64,000 nt of DNA from Hanleya hanleyi (Eukaryota; Mollusca; Polyplacophora; Lepidopleurida; Hanleyidae), in the NCBI GenBank assembly GCA_036873755.1, contig JAVTVY010047966.1, positions 1 through 64,000 of the forward strand, read 5' to 3'. Both the position numbers and the translations under genes were made by a program. Shown here one piece after another: positions 29,811 through 40,015 of this stretch. Every line of letters starts with the position of its first letter. Position 1 is the first letter of the stretch. The notes beneath the pieces were generated by a model, which searched no databases, was not told the DNA's origin, and saw only the letters and a list, made by a program, of their open reading frames with translations.

Positions 29811-30264
29811 TATACCAAGATGAGGTGTTACAGCAAGTGTCACATGTATCGCCGACTCCGACAAATACTGTGAGCAAATTAGCTATCAACAGAAGTCCTG
29901 TGTATACTCAAACAGATGGGCAGTCGACTGACGGTATAGATCTAAAGATTCTAAGAGTTCTGATCTTTTCACCTATTCATCAGGAATCTATCGCACTTGC
30001 TTTCACCTAGAATACGTTCATAAAGTTAGAACGCAGTTCGTTATTCGAGGAGACCAGCAATTATTTCTTCAGATACGGAAATCTGTAAATTTGTTATTAT
30101 GAATATTTTGAACTCCAAACTCTGCATAGCAAGGGAGAATCTCATGCTCTATATCTTCGCATATTCATATCCCAAATCTGACCCCGGTTGGGGGGGGGGG
30201 GGGTTCTAACTTTTTGAACATCTAGAGACGTGGAACCTGGACTCTCAGACATGTGCTTGTCCTG

Positions 30265-32448
30265 ATGACAGCGCCGGCAGGGAAGCTATACTTTCTCGGT
30301 TTCAACTCGTCTTTCAATAAGGATGATCAATCTCTGGAACCAAGTCCTCAAAAAGAAGATACCCATGTATCTGTAGGACTATATATGCAAAGTGATTCGG
30401 CTGACATTGAACTGTCAAACTGTCAATCATGTGGTGATCTTAAAAACAACAAAGCTGCTGGGCTAGACTCTATCATTAATGAAATGCTTAAACGCGGTCA
30501 ATCTGTGCTGGTTCCTAGTTTACATAAACTATTCAAACTGATATACTCTAGTTCAGTTTATCCTCAGTCCTGGTCACAAGGGTATATTATCCCTATATAT
30601 AAGAAAGGCAATTCATACGATCCAAGTAATTACCGGGGTATAACTATCACCAGTTGTTTAAGTAAAGTGTTTAATTCGTTATTAAATAAGCGGTTAGTTG
30701 ATTATCTGAGTACTAACGGTATTGTTCCAAAAGAACAAATAGGGTTCACTCAGGGTAAACGCACCACTGATCATATGTTTGTTTTGAAGACTTTAATGGA
30801 TCACTACAATAGCAAGTTGTCTAAACCTTTGTACATGTGTTTTATTGACTTTTCCAAGGCATTTGACCGTGTTAGTCACTCTGGTTTGTTACATAAACTC
30901 ATTAATGTTGGCATAACTGGCCTCTTTTATCGCATTATTAAAAGTATGTATTCTAATGTTTCACTGCAGGTTAAGGTAAATAGTATGCTATCACAGTCCT
31001 TTGATTCTCATATTGGAGTCCGCCAGGGGGACAACCTCAGTCCGACATTATTCAAACTGTTCCTGTATGACTTAACCTCGTCATTTGATCTTACTTGTGA
31101 TCCAGTTAGATTGTTATCCAGTCAGCTAAGCTGTTTATTGTATGCTGATGACTTGGTTTTGATTTCTGAAAGTCCTGAGGGCTTACAATCATGTGCGGAT
31201 AGGTTGTATGCGTATTGTAACAATTGGGGTATGCATATCAATCGTCAAAAAAGTAAGGTTCTGGTTGCCACAAAATCTGGTAAAACGGTCAAGATTAATA
31301 TTATGTTTGATGACCAGCCCTTAGAGCAAGTCAGTATGTATACTTATCTTGGTACAACCTTTAGCCAATCAGGCTCCTTCTCACTAGCCCAAGATGTCTT
31401 GTATAAAAAAGGGCAGAAAGCATATTTTCATTTAACTAAATGCTTTAGCAGCTCTACACCAGATGTTAGTACATGTTTCCATGTCTTTGATTACACTATT
31501 AAACCTATACTACTATATGGTTCCGAGGTATGGGGCTGTTTAAATGAGAAAAAATGTTTGAACAAAGGAGTAGGGTATATCTTTAATATGGCTGAAAGTA
31601 TGCCATCTGAAAAACTACATCTCCGCTTTTGTAAGTATGTATTGGGTGTCCATTCAAAAACTAGTAATGCAGCAGTCAGAGGTGAAACGGGTAGACTGCC
31701 CATATCATTTGATGTTTTTACTACAATGATGAAGTATTGGGTTAGGTTAAGTCAACTGGAAGATTCCAGTTTAGTCAGTGAGGCTTATTTGCTATCTGTT
31801 TCACTCCACTCAGAAGGTTGTACTTCATGGGTAGGCTCTATGGAGGCCATGCTTAAGTCTTTAAATATGTGCCATTTTTCTCCGCACACTTGTGTTATGT
31901 CAGACAAATTATTGGCAAAAAACTTGTACAGAAGTCTTCAAAAGTATTACCATGATAAGTGGTCCAAAGATGTGGGGTTTTCCAAAGTTAGTCTTAATGT
32001 AATGTCTGATAGAGCTAATTTTCATAACACCAATAGTGGTTTTAAGCTGCGTACTTACCAGCTTTTCAAAGGTCGCTTTCAGGCAGAACCTTACTTGTTT
32101 ACGGTTAAATCTAGAGAATCTAGACGAGAAATAAGTAAATTTCGACTTAGTGCACATAAACTGGCAATAGAGACAGATAGATATAACCGGATACCTATCA
32201 ATGATAGATTATGTAAAATGTGTAGTATGAATACCATAGAAGATGAAATTCATTTTTTACTTGAGTGTCCAATGTATGACACTCTCAGAGCAGCTCTTTT
32301 TTTAGAGGTAAAAATGGTTAGTCATAAGTTCGAGTCTCTATCATTGCATAATCAGTTTATTTGGTTGTTGAGCTGTGAAAATGACACTATATGCAACTCT
32401 TTAGGCAGATATCTGGTTGACAGCTCCAAGCTTAGAATAAATGCTTGA
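30265..32448 (+). CDS. LINE (non-LTR retrotransposon) reverse transcriptase ORF, 5' truncated
   Basis: One frame of about 727 codons from ATG 30265 (open from GTG 30253) to TGA. The RT fingers start at KNNKAAGLD near residue 65. Motif A is FSKAFDRVSHS near 200, motif B RQGDNLSPTLF, motif C YADDLVLI near 297. A C-terminal zinc-finger-like C-x2-C...H-x4-C lies at CKMC...HFLLEC. The endonuclease domain that should precede RT is missing, so the copy is a 5'-truncated ORF2; the first 60 residues do not look like LINE sequence. The intact 2.2-kb frame implies a young insertion. Clade is unsure, of the CR1/I/Jockey sort rather than L1, judging from the short 3' tail of (TGATTC)n instead of poly(A). 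Confidence 0.9.
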   Translation: MTAPAGKLYFLGFNSSFNKDDQSLEPSPQKEDTHVSVGLYMQSDSADIELSNCQSCGDLKNNKAAGLDSIINEMLKRGQSVLVPSLHKLFKLIYSSSVYPQSWSQGYIIPIYKKGNSYDPSNYRGITITSCLSKVFNSLLNKRLVDYLSTNGIVPKEQIGFTQGKRTTDHMFVLKTLMDHYNSKLSKPLYMCFIDFSKAFDRVSHSGLLHKLINVGITGLFYRIIKSMYSNVSLQVKVNSMLSQSFDSHIGVRQGDNLSPTLFKLFLYDLTSSFDLTCDPVRLLSSQLSCLLYADDLVLISESPEGLQSCADRLYAYCNNWGMHINRQKSKVLVATKSGKTVKINIMFDDQPLEQVSMYTYLGTTFSQSGSFSLAQDVLYKKGQKAYFHLTKCFSSSTPDVSTCFHVFDYTIKPILLYGSEVWGCLNEKKCLNKGVGYIFNMAESMPSEKLHLRFCKYVLGVHSKTSNAAVRGETGRLPISFDVFTTMMKYWVRLSQLEDSSLVSEAYLLSVSLHSEGCTSWVGSMEAMLKSLNMCHFSPHTCVMSDKLLAKNLYRSLQKYYHDKWSKDVGFSKVSLNVMSDRANFHNTNSGFKLRTYQLFKGRFQAEPYLFTVKSRESRREISKFRLSAHKLAIETDRYNRIPINDRLCKMCSMNTIEDEIHFLLECPMYDTLRAALFLEVKMVSHKFESLSLHNQFIWLLSCENDTICNSLGRYLVDSSKLRINA

Positions 32449-32673
32449 ATTTACTTATTATTGTTTATATTCAGAGGTGGAGGGGGGGGGGGGTGTAATT
32501 TCACCTAATGTAATAATTTCAATCAATTGACCAATCTTGTACACAACACTGTGATTGTCTGCCCCTTAGAGGTAGCTAAATAATATATAGCCCTCATACT
32601 CTTGAGGGCTATATATTATTTAGCTACTTAGAGGGCGCTGTGATTAGCAATAAATGATTCTGATTCTGATTCT
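32449..32673 (+). mobile_element. LINE 3' UTR with TGATTC-repeat tail
   Basis: Follows the RT stop codon. It contains a G-run at 32480-32493, a perfect hairpin at 32572-32627 and ends AATAAATGATTCTGATTC, three units of TGATTC at 32654-32673. Short tandem tails of this kind mark the 3' end of many CR1-like LINEs. Confidence 0.7.
32572..32627. repeat. perfect 25-bp stem hairpin flanked by TTAGAG
   Basis: Arms 32572-32596 and 32603-32627 are exact reverse complements, starting GTAGCTAAATAATATATAGC, with a 6-base loop. TTAGAG directly precedes (32566-32571) and follows (32628-32633) the hairpin. Confidence 0.9.
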
Positions 32674-32679
32674 GTGCAT

Positions 32680-34287
32680 GTTTTGAGTTGCATCTATTCT
32701 CGATAATTGTCTGAATTGTTCATCATTACATTTGAGCATCGTATATACGTTGACCTGTAAGCCGACTTGAAACTGATGAGATATGAATGCTATAATGTAT
32801 GCTGTATGCATAACATAATTGCTGGGTCCATTTCCACTCTCCGCTTACATGTTTCTTCATTACTGTACACGCGAGGTTGCGTTTGTAGCGCGCTACGTAG
32901 CAGAAGTTAAACTTTTGATGGATGTGAGTTACTCGGTTGTCACGACCCAACAGCTGTTATATCATCTCTCTTGAATACTTGTATCTAGTACCGTTCAAGC
33001 CGGTGCTAAGGTCCGTGTGATCATGCCATTGATGGTGCCCACAAGGACATCTACAAAAAGCGTGGCCGAGAATCAAATCATCGCAGGAATCATATTTATA
33101 CGCTCATCAATTTTGACGGGACGTATTATGGTACGACGTCATCCATCCGTCGACCTTGATCTTGGACTTATTGGCCTGAATTTTGGTGGGCGACATTTAC
33201 ATGATCCCACAGCTATGCTGGCGACATTCGAGATAATCCGTCATTTCATAAGAGTTAATAACGAGAGTTGGAAGAAGAAGTAGAAGGTTCATGTCAGCAG
33301 ACATACCGGTAACCCAAATTTTTCTACGATATATTAAATACTTCAAGGAGAATCAGGGATAGTGAAACCTTACTGAGCCTTTGTTGGTTTGTACCGATAT
33401 CATTTTTGTAAAATGAAAATCGGGTTGATTTTTATAGTTGAAAACTTCACTGAAAAATGAATACTTACATTTCGAGCACTTCTTCAAACACATGTATATT
33501 GAACACATTTAGGCCTGAATATGTTTCGGTTTTAAATAGAAAAATTTAGTGAGTGTTGAAAACCTAAATACTTTGAAGCTGATAGCTAATGATGTGTTGA
33601 AAGTCTAAACATCCATAGGTCAAAACGAACCTTCAATATGATTTTATATCCTAAAATACCATTTACGGTGTATAATGAAAACACGGTCTGTTCAATTTCA
33701 AATGGCCAATTTAATACATGTAGGATAAATACCATAAATTTTAATTTAAAAAATACAACTATTGGAATACCGATATATTGTTCATTATTTTCATCCATGA
33801 TAAAGAGGTAAACATTACTAAGGGGGTGGCGCGGGAGACGAAAAAAAAAAAAAAAGCAGCGAAACAGCTGTGATTGAAATAATATCGTTAAGTTGATCAG
33901 TGCGTCTGGCATCTGTCGCAAAATTAAACATACAGGGGAAGATAACTCTAAAATGTAGGGAGAATTGCTGTGTTCAACACGCGGTCCGTATACTGTTACC
34001 TGTAATACGGTAATCGTATAACACGGTGCAGTTTATTAGTATTGACGTTTAACTCCAATACGCCATAAGTGGAGCAGTCAACCTATGACCATATATTAGC
34101 TATATAGCTGCCTCGATCCATCTACCTGCTCTGTCTTTTTACGTTCATTAACTGGGTCATTTTTAACTACACCTGTGCCCTCTCATTTGTGGGCGTGAAC
34201 TCGCAGATCGCAGTTAATACAAAACGTGTGTTAACATCGGACGGACCGAAGCCGGCCCGGGCGCTTTCTCGGGAGGGTCATGCCGCC
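32680..34287. other. intergenic and upstream region of the CH-domain exon, no gene recognised
   Basis: An 88-codon frame at 33017-33283 matches no family known to me. A poly(A) run lies at 33840-33855. The 100 bases before the CH-domain ATG are open in the coding frame (from 34189), so a longer N-terminus spliced from upstream is possible. Confidence 0.4.
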
Positions 34288-34564
34288 ATGTCCATGTCGG
34301 GATACGGCGAACAATGGATAGAAATTCAGAGAAAGACTTTTACTAACTGGGTGAATGATCAGTTGGCATCAACGGGGAAACAAGTGGACGTTCTCGAAGA
34401 GGACTTGAAAAGCGGAGAAATTCTCGTCGCCCTCATCGAAGCGTTACAGTTCAAGAAAATCGGAAAAATATGTCGCATGCCGAAAAACCGTTTACAAATG
34501 TTCCAGAATGTTTCCCTGGCATTCAAAGCCATCACCGAAGACAACATTCGACTTGTGAATGTCG
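34288..34564 (+). CDS. calponin-homology (actin-binding) first exon, filamin/jitterbug-like
   Basis: Start chosen at ATG 34288 because the context GCCGCCATGT is a near-perfect Kozak site; the frame is open further upstream but without another ATG. After MSMSGYGEQW comes the actinin-type actin-binding signature EIQRKTFTNWVNDQL, then DLKSGEILVALIEALQ and LQMFQNVSLAFKAITED, the body of a CH domain. It ends NVG/gtaagt in phase 1 after 92 codons. Family knowledge: a CH domain needs about 25 more residues, and filamins carry a second CH and many Ig repeats. None was found before the next gene at 45629, so this is either a huge intron or an orphan fragment. Confidence 0.85.
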
Positions 34565-36492
34565 GTAAGTACTTTTTTTTTTATTTTGGACACATATACT
34601 TACCTCAGTGCGTTATAATCTCTCTAGTCATTTTACCACATTTAGGCAATCAAATGATTTTATTTCTCATGATACATTTAGAAAATGATCGGTTCTGATC
34701 GAGAATGTACAAACAAATTTTACTTGTAAAATCACCTTCACTCCCCAGAATGTACTTATGTTTATATAGGCCCACAGATGTTGAAATTCCCTAACGGTTT
34801 AAGTAACAACCTTCATACGGGCTCCACGTGGTGCGGATCCCGTACGACCCTTGACATGACTTGTCACTGCGATACTTATATACTCTATGTTCCGGTTCAT
34901 GAAAGACGGAAATGAGGTCTTTATAAACCTTTTTTTAAACCTCATACAAAGAATGGATATAATAGCTGATTCGCAAATGGCGGGTCTCGATTTTTCTCAC
35001 AAAAGCAAGAGACTTAATTCTTTTGTGTAAAGACCATGTTTCTCATGTTGTTAAATTTCATTTAACTAGTATCAGGTTAATGTTATGGTATGCACTGACT
35101 TTCCTGTATTATTAGCCTGTCCCTATGCATTGAAGAAATAATTTGCCTTCGTGTTGAAATTAAACAGATTTCTGTACAGAAATACACAACATAAATAAAT
35201 AGACCCAGTTAAATGACTCCGACTTAAACGCCCAGATTTCACATTGCGGTATAAGATTGTAAAGACTGGGTGGTACCGGTATATGTTACTATAGCAATAT
35301 GATGCTATGGGGTTAATTGGTACACATATGCAAAGAGGCGTGAAATTAAAACAGAGATACTATATACCGTAAATCACGCCGTTCCCATGCGTTGATTGCC
35401 TCTTCAATTCCGCTAAGAAAGCGATGCAAACTTCTTCTGGATTCAATTCGTGTGGTTAGCTGGATGACTAAATTCCATAATTCGAGTTTCTTGCAAAACT
35501 CTAATATTCATTACTACAGTCACGAAATAGTTGCAAATTGTAACCAAAGGTCAATGATATTTTTGTTTTGAAACAACCTGCGACTAGGATAAAAATAGAG
35601 TATATATCTGCAACTTTTGTTGCGGAACACAATTTGATTATGTTGTTGTTGTTGAATATACAACTTCCATACCTATGCTTTCGTCATGTAATGTTATTAC
35701 ACCGATCAATCAACCAATCAATCAATCGATACCCCACTGACATAAATTCAAAGGTGAATATCAAGTAGATTTTGTGTAGATATGTTCTTTATATATTTAT
35801 AAATCTATGTTCGATTAGGGAAAATCTAATTAAAATTAGACCCTTTCTGCTCCCTATATGTGGATACATGTATGTCGCTGTATACGACATATACGATTGG
35901 GGAGCATTGATAGGATATTAATTTATTAAAGAGTAGTATGACCTTTTGTTAACACTACTATACTGAGTATAGATTATACTTTGAGAGTGTTTCCCTGAAA
36001 TTGGATAATTAATATTTTAAAAGCCCGTCTGATTAAATGGGACAGTTACGAGACAGGTACTGGTGCGCAAAAGGATATTCTATGGGTGGGGTTTATTATT
36101 TTACTCTTTTTGAAAGAGGTCAGGCATTCACTACATGGCCTAGGTTCTCCAAACACGGAATTTGCCAGTAAATCAGCGTAGAAGTATGAAACTGAATGCA
36201 TATATACATCGTATACGGCCGTGTTAATAATGAAATTATGTGTTTTCGATTTTATTTTTTATCAAGACACAAGCTAGCGATCTTGAAATTACTAGCAGAT
36301 TGAAAATGCTATTATGACCTTTCTGCTACTCGCGTCCATTTGTATTTGATTTTATTAAGTCCATACATACATATAATAAGCATGTGAAAAACAAGAAAAT
36401 CTGTTTACTGATTTTAGTTTGCTGCGACCCGGTCACCTAAAAAAATATAGCCAGTGGATAACTATTTACCTGGGATTCATGTCAATGTTACA
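34565..36492. other. region after the CH exon, no further exon recognised
   Basis: I looked for the end of the first CH domain and for a second one on the plus strand and saw neither. There are only AT-rich sequence and a short TCAATCAA microsatellite at 35706-35728. Confidence 0.4.
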
Positions 36493-36501
36493 CCGATACA
36501 C

Positions 36502-36934
36502 ACAGTGACTTGGGTGGCAGGGGGTGTCTTCGTCGATGTTGTTGTTGTTGTTGTGATTATATAATTATATAAGAATATAATTATTTCCCACCTTTTCATC
36601 ATACACCACAATGACAGTAGATGTCATAAAAATGCTTTCTATACGCCTTACATCGATCTACATACCCATCCTCTACTAGATCTCCATCTGATGGAGATCT
36701 AGTAGAGGAGGGGTTTGCAGATCGATGTGGAGCATTTTTATGACATCTACTGTATGGAGATCTAGTAGAGGAGGGGTTTGCAGATCGATGTGGAGCATTT
36801 TTATGACATCTACTGTCATTGTGATGTATGAAAAGGTGGGAAATAATTATATTCTTGAAAAAATATATATATATATATATAATCACAACAACAACAACAT
36901 CGACGAAGACACCCCTGCCACCCAATTCACTGTG
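36502..36934. mobile_element. 433-bp palindromic element with 9-bp target-site duplication (MULE-like)
   Basis: The whole element is a near-continuous inverted repeat; its ends are ACAGTGACTTGGGTGGCAGG and the complement, CCTGCCACCCAATTCACTGT. CCGATACAC occurs immediately on both sides (36493-36501 and 36935-36943). A 9-bp duplication with very long inverted repeats fits MuDR/MULE-type elements. The right arm carries a tandem duplication of about 63 bp (ATGGAGATCTAGTAGAGG) that the left arm lacks. Confidence 0.85.
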
Positions 36935-37097
36935 CCGATACACGGTTTCCTCGATTGCCAGCTTATCGAGTCATTTTCATCGTACCATTTATTCATTGTG
37001 TTGTACGTGTATTATAATACAGCTGGTGTTTAAAACTACCGTACGCATATGATCTCTGTTCCACCGCCTGTGCTAAATCACTCCAGAAATATTTATC

Positions 37098-37129
37098 TCC
37101 TTTACAAGGGCGCGGTGTTCAGACAAGGT
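37098..37129. repeat. unique sequence that recurs inside the neighbouring minisatellite
   Basis: AAGGGCGCGGTGTTCAGACA lies here, 0.5 kb left of the 24-bp array, and again at 38299-38320 inside the array (AAGGGCGCGGCGTTCAGACA). Confidence 0.85.
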
Positions 37130-37559
37130 AAATATCATGGAGAGACATGTTAGTTTTTAGAGATCTGTATGACCCATAAACGGAAATATATGTACTTCGA
37201 TGAATTGACCCTTGAATCGGTTGGGTGAGAGCTCACGTTAAAACTGATCACTGAGTAGGCTTGAATAATCCTTTACAAGTGTTCATGTGTGTAAGGTTGG
37301 GTAATATTTCATCCCCAAGGTTGGGTAATATCTCAGTGGTATAGAATGGGCAAATCTTGTAATTTTGGAGGATTATACGTCACTTTCGTGTTAAAAAATA
37401 GGATCCTTGTTGTCTTATTTTGATCAGATGATAAGTTACCGGTACTCGTTTTAAGTCATGACTTTTTAAAAACCGTGTTTACTTACCTTTGATTGAATAA
37501 TAATGCAATATTTGATTTTGTACTGTGAATAGCATTAGGACGCATGTTGCCTGCCATCT

Positions 37560-38860
37560 ATATCCGATTGTCTTCTGCTTGAGGCTGGATATCATTAGGA
37601 GAGAAGAAGAAGGTTGGATAAATTCTCGACCCGGAAGTTGAGTGTTTTTTTTCGGATTGAATCCACTGCGTAACCTTTCTTCATAGAGGTGGAGTAATGT
37701 CTGATCATGAATGTTGGATAATCCCTCATCACGAATGCTGGGTAATCACCTGGCAGGAATGTACCGTAATCTCTCGTGACGAGTGTACGATAATCCCTCA
37801 TCACGAATGTAGGTCTCTCGTCCCGAATGTTGGGTAATCTCTAACCAATGAGGGTTAATATCTCGTCAGGAATATAGAGTAATTTCCGGTTATTTTGGGT
37901 CATCTCTCGTCACGAATGTTGGGTAATCTCTAACCAGGAATGTTGGTTAATCTCTCGTTAGGAATGTAGGTTAATCTCTGGTTATATTGGTTAATCTCTC
38001 GTCACGAATCTTGGTAATCTCTCGCCACGAATGTTGGATAATCTTCTGTCAGGAATGTTATTATAATGTCCCGTGACGAATGTTGGGTAAACTCTCGCCA
38101 CGAATGTTGGATTATCTCTCGTCAGGAATGTAGGATAATCTCCCGTGACGAATGTTGGGTAATCTCTCGCCACGAATAATCTCCCGTCAGAAATGTAGGA
38201 TAATCTCTCGTGACGAACGTTGGATTATCTCAAGTCACGAATGTTGGATAATCTATCGTCAGAACTGTTGGGTGATATCTCGTCAGGAATCTCCATTATA
38301 AGGGCGCGGCGTTCAGACAATCTCGTCAGAAATGTGGGATAATCTCCCGACAGGAATGTGGGGTAATCTCCCAACACGGATGTTTCATAATATTTTGTCA
38401 TGGAAGCTAGGTAGACTTTCGTGACGGAGGCTGGGTAATATTTCGTGACGAAGGTTTGGTAATATCTTGTGGAGATAGTTGTTTAATCTCTCGTGACGAA
38501 GACTGTATAATGTTTCTCTACAAAAGTTGATTAATCTCTCGTCATGCAGACTGGTTTATTACTCCTTATGGAGATGAGGTAATATTTCGTCATGAAGGTT
38601 AGGCATCATCTCGTCTTGAATGTTTGGGCTATGTCTCATCAGCGGCTAGGTAATATTTCGTCATCAGATTGAGTTATATCTCATCCTGAATGTTGGGTAA
38701 TATCTCGTCCCGAAGGTTGAGTAATATTCGTCATCAAGGTTGGGTAGTATTCGTCTTGTAGGTTGGGTTATATCTCGTCATAAAGCTTGAATAAGATTTC
38801 GATATAAACATTGATGAATATTTCCTGGTATGCACCGTGACAATAGATTAGTTCATCAAC
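37560..38860. repeat. 24-bp minisatellite, degenerate left zone
   Basis: Loosely spaced, strongly diverged units around GAATGTTGGGTAATCTCTCG with variable length. This is probably the oldest part of the 5-kb array. A piece of outside sequence is embedded at 38292-38320. Confidence 0.9.
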
Positions 38861-40015
38861 GGTTGGGTAATATCTCGTCCTGAAAGTTGTTTAATATCTC
38901 GTCCTGAGGGTTGTGTCATATCTCGTCCTGAAGGTTGTATAATATCTCGTCCTGAAGGTTAGGTACTATCTCGTCATGCCGGTAGGTGGTATATCGTCCT
39001 GAAGGTTGTGTCATATCTCGTCCTGAAGGTTGTATAATATCTCGTCCTGAAGATTAGGTACTATCTCGTCATGCTGGTAGGTGGTATATCGTTCTGAAGG
39101 TTGTGTCAGATCTCGTCCTGAAGGTTGTATAATATCTCGTCCTGAAGGTTAGGTACTATCTCGTCATGCCGGTAGGTGGTATATCGTCCTGAATGTTGTG
39201 TCATAACTCGTCCTGAAGGTTGTGTCATATCTCGTCGTGAAGGTTGTGTAATATCTCGTCCTGAAGGTTGTATAATATCTCGTCATGCTGGTAGGTGGTA
39301 TATCGTTCTGAAGGTTGTGCATATCTCGTCCTGAAGGTTGTATAATATCTCGTCCTGAAGGTTAGGTACTAACTCGTCATGCTGGTAGGTGGTATATCGT
39401 TCTGAAGGTTGTGTCATATCTCGTCCTGAAGGTTGTATAATATCTCGTCCTGAAGGTTAGGTACTATCTCGTCATGCTGATAGGTGGTATATCGTTCTGA
39501 AGGTTGTGTCATATCTCGTCCTGAAGGTTGTATAATATCTCGTCCTGAAGGTTAGATACTATCTCGTCATGCCGGTAGGTGGTATATCGTCCTGAAGGTT
39601 GTGGCATATCTCGTCCTGAAGGTTGTGCCATATCTCGTCCTGAAGGTTGTGTAATATCTCGTCCTGAAGGTTAGGTACTATCTCGTCATATCGTCCTGAA
39701 GGTTGTGTCATATCTCGTCCTGAAGGTTGTGTAGTATCTCGTCCTGAAAGTTAGGTACTATCTCGTCATGCCGGTAGGTGGTATATCGTCCTGAACGTTG
39801 TGTCATATCTCGTCCTGAAGGTTGTGTAATATCTCTTCCTGAAGGTTAGGTACTATCTCGTCATGCCGGTAGGTGGTATATCGTCCTGTAGGTTGTGTCA
39901 TATCTCGTCCTGAAGGTTGTGTAATATCTCGTCATGAAGGTCAGGTACTATCTCGACATGTTGGTAGGTAATATATCGTCCTGAAGGTTGTGTAATATCT
40001 CTACCTGAAGGTGGA
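38860..40015. repeat. 24-bp minisatellite, 95-bp higher-order zone
   Basis: Four monomers (24+24+24+23 bp) repeat as a block: GGTTGTGTCATATCTCGTCC, GGTTGTATAATATCTCGTCC, GGTTAGGTACTATCTCGTCA and GGTAGGTGGTATATCGT. About ten blocks, some missing a monomer, can be followed. Confidence 0.93.

Noticed and set aside
30188..30203. G-run as an assembly gap or regulatory G-quadruplex
   Set aside because: A single homopolymer of about 15 G, like others at 4531, 24477 (as C), 24966 and 32480. There is no pattern of four G-tracts and no gap symbol.
33017..33283. 88-codon frame as a gene
   Set aside because: No recognisable domain, no splice or polyadenylation context, and a length expected by chance in this composition.
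34189..34287. Upstream GTG as start of the CH-domain protein
   Set aside because: A non-ATG start is unlikely when an ATG with near-perfect Kozak context lies at 34288. An upstream spliced exon remains possible.
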